Below are positions 59,211 through 64,000 of a stretch of DNA of 64,000 nt, piece by piece. How positions within the stretch are numbered: the first letter of the stretch is position 1; each line of letters begins with the position of its first letter. The notes under the pieces are model-generated. The model saw nothing but the letters and a program-made list of their open reading frames with translations. It ran no database searches and was not told where the DNA came from. Source of the stretch: Lachnoclostridium sp. UBA2905 (lineage in GTDB: Bacteria > Bacillota > Clostridia > Lachnospirales > Lachnospiraceae); NCBI GenBank assembly GCA_002349525.1, contig DEDL01000025.1:13456-77455 (forward strand), read 5' to 3'. The position numbers and the translations under genes were made by a program.

Positions 59211-60425
59211 CTAAGGCTTCGGTGCTTCTAACTTAAAGTCATCATTGGCAAAATGAATTCTCTCCCCCTCATCAGTCATCATGCAGATATAATATTCTTC
59301 ATTTTCTCCATGAATACGGGGAATCGTTACAGTAAACTCCTGCTCCGACTCAATGCTTTGTATGTCATTGCACAATATAAACTTTTTCGTGATGCAGGTA
59401 TCTTTTACCGAATTTGTTATATATATTTTTCCAGCCTTACTTATAGGTGCAAAACCACTGTTACATATAGTAGCCACAATCCTGACTTTATTCTCATTCA
59501 CCTTAAAGGCACTGATTTTCTTAATAAAAAAGCGGTAGCCTAAATGGGCTTCCACATATGAAAGGCCGTCCTTGCCCTTCCATTCATCATCACCGTTCCA
59601 TATATATCCAGAAAGCCTATTATAAAAGTTTACATCATGGTATTTGTTGAGATAGGTTATATGACACTTCTTCATATGGTCTACAATATAATTAAGACTG
59701 GGCTTAAAATTACCTGTGGGATCACACACAGCCTCTCCGCCATTTGGAACAACAGCGTACCTTTTACTTATGATGTCAATTTCCCTGTCCACATCTTCCC
59801 TGACACATGAACTGTATGTCCCCAGATCATTAACCGAACCAAGTAATCCATCATTATATAAGGCCATCTTCCCATCACATATATCATTTCTTAAAAAAGC
59901 CGGCTTTCTTACGGCCCTGAAGCATTCATTTCCCAAAGCCTCTCCTAATATATGGTCAATTTTTTTAAATCTGCTGTCACTTATAAATTTTGATGTGTGC
60001 ATCTCTCCCCAGCTTCCAAGAAAATTACCCTGAAAAATCCATATTTTATATCTGAGCTTTTTTAGAACCGGTGCTAATGCTTTTACATGCGAAATAACCA
60101 ATCTAAAATATGCCGGCTCATGTTCAAGACCCTTTCCCTCTGTATCATAGGTGATTCTTACAATACAGTTTTTACCGGCATCATAAAAGAAATTTATTAT
60201 TTTTTCAAACCTTTGCAATGCCTCTTTGGGAATGCACTTATTGCTATATGCTCCGATATTAATAAGAATAAGCTGTATCCTGCATTCATCTATCCAATCG
60301 GGAGTTACAAATTCCCTGTCAAGTAAGAACTCATTTAAACCGTAGAAACCCCTGTATGGATTATCAGGCAATGCATTGGATTCCCTGAACTCTCTTTCAT
60401 ATAAGATTTCTGATGTCTCACTCAT
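59211..60425 (-). CDS. Cytosolic DUF4832/DUF4874-type paralogue
   Basis: 404 residues from ATG 60425 (AGGGAG upstream), overlapping the GT2 stop by eight bases. It shares NPYRGFYGLNEF, LILINIGAYSN, WIFQGNFLGSWGEMHTSKF, VRKPAFLR, YNDGLLGS, VPNGGEAVCDPTG and HLGYRFFIKK with the protein at 57754. Unlike that protein it has no signal or TM segment. The two genes are convergent. One cytosolic and one anchored paralogue may act on the same glycan on opposite faces of the membrane; that is inference. Confidence 0.82.
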   Translation of the reverse strand: MSETSEILYEREFRESNALPDNPYRGFYGLNEFLLDREFVTPDWIDECRIQLILINIGAYSNKCIPKEALQRFEKIINFFYDAGKNCIVRITYDTEGKGLEHEPAYFRLVISHVKALAPVLKKLRYKIWIFQGNFLGSWGEMHTSKFISDSRFKKIDHILGEALGNECFRAVRKPAFLRNDICDGKMALYNDGLLGSVNDLGTYSSCVREDVDREIDIISKRYAVVPNGGEAVCDPTGNFKPSLNYIVDHMKKCHITYLNKYHDVNFYNRLSGYIWNGDDEWKGKDGLSYVEAHLGYRFFIKKISAFKVNENKVRIVATICNSGFAPISKAGKIYITNSVKDTCITKKFILCNDIQSIESEQEFTVTIPRIHGENEEYYICMMTDEGERIHFANDDFKLEAPKP

Positions 60426-61191
60426 CGGCAGCTCCCTGATCAATTTTAAATATTTTTACTCCAACCCATGTAGCAGCTATTGAAAACAGCATTCTGATCA
60501 TATATACAATGGGTTTAAGACCTGAATGCATGCTCACCCCTTCTGTTCTTACGTGCATAACAGCAGGAATCTCAGTAACCCTGAAACCAAGCATAAGAAT
60601 ACGCATTATAATATTGGCATCAGGATATCTGTCGTCAAAATGATTATATTTTGAATAAAATAATACCATTCTCCTGCTAAGACCCTGAAGTCCGGTAGTA
60701 GGATCTGCAATCCTTTTACCTGTAAAAAGCTTTATAATGTTCCTGAACATACACCATGCAATCCTTTTCAAAAAAGCAACCGGATAAGGAGCACTTCCCT
60801 CCATGAATCTTGAACCAAGAACTACATCAGCACATCTGCCATTCTCATCCTTTTCCTGGAGTTTTTCATATATAACAGGAATATTACATACGTCATGCTG
60901 TCCATCCGCATCCATCTGAATTACGTATTTATATCCCCTTCGTATAGCATATTTATATCCAAGCTGAAGTGCACTTCCATAACCCATATTAAATACATGA
61001 GTAACAAGTCTGTATTTTCTGTTTTTTACAATCCAGTTTGTTGCATCACTGGATGCGTCATTCATAACAAGTATATCTGCAATATCAGCTATCCTTGGTT
61101 CACTTAACTTATCAAGAAGTGCAGTTATGTTTTTTTCTTCATTATATGCCGGAATTATTACCAGTAAGTCCTTCGTACTTTTATTCTTCAC
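60418..61191 (-). CDS. GT2 glycosyltransferase, dolichyl-phosphate-mannose synthase-like
   Basis: 257 residues from GTG 61191 (VKNKSTKDLLVIIPAYNEE), where AGGAGG sits eight bases upstream; an ATG at 61224 has a weaker site. The GT-A domain shows VIIPAYNEEKNI, MNDASSD, GYGSALQLGYKYA and the metal-binding VIQMDADGQHD. There is only one weakly hydrophobic C-terminal stretch (IVYMIRMLFSIAATWVGV), so it is the short, DPM1-like form. It likely transfers a sugar to undecaprenyl phosphate or a growing glycan. Confidence 0.88.
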   Translation of the reverse strand: MKNKSTKDLLVIIPAYNEEKNITALLDKLSEPRIADIADILVMNDASSDATNWIVKNRKYRLVTHVFNMGYGSALQLGYKYAIRRGYKYVIQMDADGQHDVCNIPVIYEKLQEKDENGRCADVVLGSRFMEGSAPYPVAFLKRIAWCMFRNIIKLFTGKRIADPTTGLQGLSRRMVLFYSKYNHFDDRYPDANIIMRILMLGFRVTEIPAVMHVRTEGVSMHSGLKPIVYMIRMLFSIAATWVGVKIFKIDQGAADE

Positions 61192-61239
61192 CTTCGTGAC
61201 CTCCTTTGTAATCAGGCTATCCATAACTTCCTCAATATT

Positions 61240-62439
61240 TTAAAGCAGTTCTAAAAACTTCTTAATTGCCTCTTCATTGTCTATAAGCTCTTTGGATGCC
61301 GTCTTTCCAAGCCTTTTCCTCTCTTCCTCATTGTCCATAAGCCACGCAACACCCTGGCATATGCTTTCTGCATCAAAATCACACATTTTTCCGTTAACGC
61401 CATCAGTAATCTGTTCCCTGTTACCCTGACAATCAGATACAAGCATTGGGCTTCCAAGGGTCTTTGCCTCCTGTATGGCTATACTCTTTCCCTCATACCT
61501 TGAAGCATGTACGTATATGTCAGTCTGAGCATAATATGGACAGGGATTATCCTTGGCACCAAGCAGGATAAAGTCTTTTTCAAGCCCATATTTTCTGATT
61601 CTGTTTTCTAAAAATGTACGCTGATCCCCTTCACCAATTACATACCATCTGGCCCTGTAACCTTTTTCCTTCAAAAGGTGCATGGCATCTACCGAAACTT
61701 CAATTGCCTTCTCTTTTGTAAGTCTTCCAACAGTAAGTATTCTTATTCCAGCATAATCATCTTCAAAGCCACCCTTTTCCAGTGCTTTCTTTCTTATAAG
61801 CTTCTGGTCAACTATATTGTGGAAAACTTCTATTTTTTTCTCATATTCCGGATACACACTTAAAAATGCATTCCTTGATTCATCCGACACTGCAAAGAGT
61901 CTGTCATAACATTCGTAGCAGCCCTTATCAAGCTTTCTTGTATACCCTGCCTGCCTGTAATCAGTGTGTATAAATGCCACTTTTTTCGCGGCCTTAACCT
62001 GGTCTGCCACGTAATAAGTAGAACCTCCCTCCAGATAAGCAACGGCAAGATCATATTGCTCTGTGTATCTTACCCCTCCATCTGACATTATTCTCCAAAG
62101 GAGCTTATCAGGCTTTATTGCTCCTTTTTTCTTCATGGCAATAATGTTTTTCAACAAATATCCAAGATTTTTTATAAGTGAACCATGTCCAAACATAGTC
62201 CTTAAAATATATTTTTTTAATACCTTAACGCCTGCTTTACTCTGTACCGATATATTGCTGTATGATGTGTTAAGTATCTTTACATTCTCAGGAATTCTAT
62301 CAATCAACTCGCCCTGGTTCATAAGTACATACAATGATATTTCGTATTCCCTGTCATCAAGCACATTAAGCAGTGAAATAAGCGCATTTTCAGCGCCGCC
62401 ACATCCAAGAGTGTTTATTACAAAAAGAATTTTTTTCAT
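61240..62439 (-). CDS. GT4 glycosyltransferase
   Basis: 399-residue GT-B enzyme. ILFVINTLGCGGAENALISLL is the classic start. The C-terminal nucleotide-sugar domain has ILTVGRLTKEKAIEVSVDAM, WYVIGEGDQRTFLENRI, LLGAKDNPCPYYAQTDIYVHASRYEGKSIAIQEAKTLG (with the retaining-enzyme EX7E) and DCQGNREQI. The donor and acceptor are unknown. It belongs to the polysaccharide cluster. Confidence 0.9.
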   Translation of the reverse strand: MKKILFVINTLGCGGAENALISLLNVLDDREYEISLYVLMNQGELIDRIPENVKILNTSYSNISVQSKAGVKVLKKYILRTMFGHGSLIKNLGYLLKNIIAMKKKGAIKPDKLLWRIMSDGGVRYTEQYDLAVAYLEGGSTYYVADQVKAAKKVAFIHTDYRQAGYTRKLDKGCYECYDRLFAVSDESRNAFLSVYPEYEKKIEVFHNIVDQKLIRKKALEKGGFEDDYAGIRILTVGRLTKEKAIEVSVDAMHLLKEKGYRARWYVIGEGDQRTFLENRIRKYGLEKDFILLGAKDNPCPYYAQTDIYVHASRYEGKSIAIQEAKTLGSPMLVSDCQGNREQITDGVNGKMCDFDAESICQGVAWLMDNEEERKRLGKTASKELIDNEEAIKKFLELL

Positions 62440-62451
62440 AACAAGATCACA

Positions 62452-62883
62452 TCACTTTTCCATATTATTGTTCATGTTATTATCCATGTTATTGTCCATA
62501 ATATTATTCACACCAGCGAATTTTTCCAGTTCTTCTAATCTCTTTAATATGCTTTCATTCTCCTGATTAAGAAGTGAAACCTGCATCGCCAGTTCAAGAT
62601 TTTTGCGGTCAAGCAGTGAAATCTGAACACAGGACACGAAGAAGCTCCACAATACACACACTGCAACTATTAAGAGTATAATGGTTCCTGATGTGCTGAT
62701 ATATTTGCTCCAGTACACCGGATTAAGTACAATACCTGCTACTATAAACATCACTGCAACTATTCCCCAGACCATACAAAAGTTTTCCCTCAAATGTCTT
62801 TTTGCCAGTGATGACACAGAAGCTGCCAAAATTATAAGTCCTGCAATAACCATTACAATTCTGATTATATTTCCCGTTTCCAT
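62452..62883 (-). CDS. DUF2304 membrane protein
   Basis: 143 residues from ATG 62883. Three hydrophobic segments (about 7-28, 40-58, 70-90) are followed by a coiled-coil helix (LLDRKNLELAMQVSLLNQENESILKRLEELEKFA). DUF2304 proteins sit beside GT2 enzymes in polysaccharide loci, as here. The tail is a 12-bp DNA repeat encoding MDNN units. Role unknown. Confidence 0.82.
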   Translation of the reverse strand: METGNIIRIVMVIAGLIILAASVSSLAKRHLRENFCMVWGIVAVMFIVAGIVLNPVYWSKYISTSGTIILLIVAVCVLWSFFVSCVQISLLDRKNLELAMQVSLLNQENESILKRLEELEKFAGVNNIMDNNMDNNMNNNMEK

Positions 62884-62896
62884 AAAACTCACCCTT

Positions 62897-64000
62897 TCAT
62901 TTTATCCTATCGTATACCAGTGATGAAGGCTTAATGCCCTCTCCTTCTTCAAGAATAGAGCCCTTACAAAATACATGTTCATCAATATGCTTTTCCATCC
63001 ATTTCAGCCTGTAATATGCATATGTATATCCTGCAAATGAGCCCGCTACAACACCTATGCCATACCATATTGGATTAAGCTTCGTTGCCACTATACTTAC
63101 AAGCATTGTTACAATACAAAATATTGCTGCAGTAATCAGTGAACCACTCATATCGTTAAAGTAATACAGGAATATAATTGCTGCATACATAATAAATAAT
63201 ATAAAATAACCTGCGGCAAGACATGGATATATTTTCATGACCATACCGCCAAATCCAAACATAGGTAAGGTAATCATACAAATAAAGAATATAATTATTG
63301 AAACAATAAACTGTATTCTTACAAGGTTCGATAATTCTTCTGAAAGCTGTCTGAACATCCTCTTTTTGGTCAGCACTATGTCTGAATAACGACCTCCAAT
63401 AACAGCCTCCGAATATGCCTTGTATCTTTCATGAAAATGCATCTCAACCCTTGATATAAATATAACTGATGCTGATATATTTGTAAACATGGCAATGCAT
63501 GTTGCCATGTCATAGGAAGTTACACATACAAATGATTTTACAACAACAATATGAAGACTGGTAGTCCAGAAAACAAAGTTGTGTATATACAGGCCAAGAA
63601 TATATAAGAAGTTTGAAAATACAAGCTTTTTGAATCTTTTAAAATATTCAAGAACCCTTCTATATTCTCCACTGTTCTTTGTAAAATAGCTTTGAATAAG
63701 AGAATATTCAAGAACTGCAATAAGTAAAAATCCTGCCACAAGGGAAACTAACATCGCATATGATTTATTTACTCCCAAAAATGTGCTTAAAACATATGAC
63801 ATTATTACAGTTAAAAGCATTCCCATAAGAAAATATCCCGATATCTTCTTGTAATCCTTACAAATTGAAAGATAAAGCATTGAGTAAAACACAAGCATAA
63901 GTGCCATATAACCACAATAGCCGGTAAACACATAATATACAGGCACCTTTCCTACAATATACTCCCAAATACAGAAGGGCACTCCCACAATTGTACTAAA
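62897..64000 (-). CDS. Oligosaccharide flippase (Wzx-like), 5' end outside window
   Basis: C-terminal about 367 residues of a polytopic MOP-superfamily transporter, open to the window edge, so the true start is beyond 64000 (GTG 63988 is probably internal). About nine hydrophobic segments are present, including LMLVFYSMLYLSIC, VIMSYVLSTFLGV, FLLIAVLEYSLIQ, FVSIVATKL and GVVAGSFAGYTYAYY. A central HERYKAYSEAVIGGRYSDI and NYLRIQFIV-like helix resemble flippases of the O-antigen type. It is 4 bases ahead of the DUF2304 gene in the same operon. Confidence 0.8.
   Translation of the reverse strand, partial: FSTIVGVPFCIWEYIVGKVPVYYVFTGYCGYMALMLVFYSMLYLSICKDYKKISGYFLMGMLLTVIMSYVLSTFLGVNKSYAMLVSLVAGFLLIAVLEYSLIQSYFTKNSGEYRRVLEYFKRFKKLVFSNFLYILGLYIHNFVFWTTSLHIVVVKSFVCVTSYDMATCIAMFTNISASVIFISRVEMHFHERYKAYSEAVIGGRYSDIVLTKKRMFRQLSEELSNLVRIQFIVSIIIFFICMITLPMFGFGGMVMKIYPCLAAGYFILFIMYAAIIFLYYFNDMSGSLITAAIFCIVTMLVSIVATKLNPIWYGIGVVAGSFAGYTYAYYRLKWMEKHIDEHVFCKGSILEEGEGIKPSSLVYDRIK

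Noticed and set aside
1..64000. tRNA or rRNA genes, CRISPR arrays, insertion sequences, phage genes
   Set aside because: I saw no tRNA-like arms, direct-repeat/spacer pattern, transposase, integrase or phage structural proteins in the reading.

Overview
The window looks like chromosome from a low-GC Gram-positive anaerobe, most likely a plant-polysaccharide-degrading Lachnospiraceae (the Lachnospira / [Eubacterium] eligens neighbourhood is my best guess; this is inference from gene content, not a database match). The evidence is AT-rich DNA, strong AGGAGG ribosome sites with frequent TTG and GTG starts, a mDAP-type MurE with DapF, RNase J, IreB/RuvX/DUF1292 synteny, and a uronate pathway beside a GH5 cellulase. 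About 60 genes are supported, nearly all on the minus strand. I found no tRNA, rRNA, CRISPR array, transposase or prophage.

Layout. 1-7.2 kb: a sugar-sensing and uptake locus, with a membrane-anchored sugar-binding sensor, a YesM/LytS-type histidine kinase, a YesN-type regulator, a XylF-like lipoprotein, then a ChvE-like binding protein and its ABC ATPase (cut by the window edge). 7.3-10.5 kb: an FHA protein, an unknown protein, a Ser/Thr kinase and a stand-alone HPt protein. 10.5-14 kb: a decayed stretch, a UDP-sugar pyrophosphorylase, a PHP phosphoesterase and carbamate kinase. 14-21 kb: housekeeping (TrhP/TrmR tRNA hydroxylation and methylation, a catalytic-domain-less MltG relative, RNase J, DUF1292, RuvX, IreB, MtaB). 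21-28.7 kb: a His-less HPr-like protein, ThiI, a NifS-type desulfurase, RsmE, MurE, DapF and a cystathionine-type PLP enzyme. 28.8-35.5 kb: a secreted Ig-like/carboxylesterase, an OGG-type glycosylase, DusB, CoaX, DUF6145 and ornithine carbamoyltransferase. 35.5-39.7 kb: a YdjI-YdjG-YdjH envelope module without PspA, divergent from a BlaI-family regulator. 39.8-46.4 kb: UxaC-UxuB-KdgK uronate catabolism, a GH5 cellulase, and a YbaK-HAD fusion. 46.4-49.9 kb: a Lon-like AAA ATPase (no protease domain), a Y-family polymerase and a YolD-like protein in one operon. 50-55.9 kb: the most unusual region, described below. 55.9-64 kb: a surface-polysaccharide cluster (two flippases, two glycosyltransferases, DUF2304, and two DUF4832-type proteins).

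The candidate new system at 50-55.9 kb combines a PqqD-domain/HprK-kinase fusion, an ABC exporter, a soluble S26-type Ser/His peptidase, a nucleotidyltransferase of the kind found in some lasso-peptide clusters, and two small secreted-looking proteins. Those two share an almost identical 25-residue N-terminal leader but have divergent beta-rich bodies. They have their own strong promoter and a textbook terminator. I read this as a leader-guided modification and export system for small beta-sandwich proteins rather than short peptides, with no lasso cyclase or radical SAM enzyme in the window.

A second theme is a family of dispersed, hairpin-rich intergenic repeats (six copies or fragments, at 7.2, 12.2, 21.5, 27.3, 31.4 and 53.6 kb). 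It has a modular A/B structure, one internally deleted copy, and copies that abut or overlap the 3' ends of genes.
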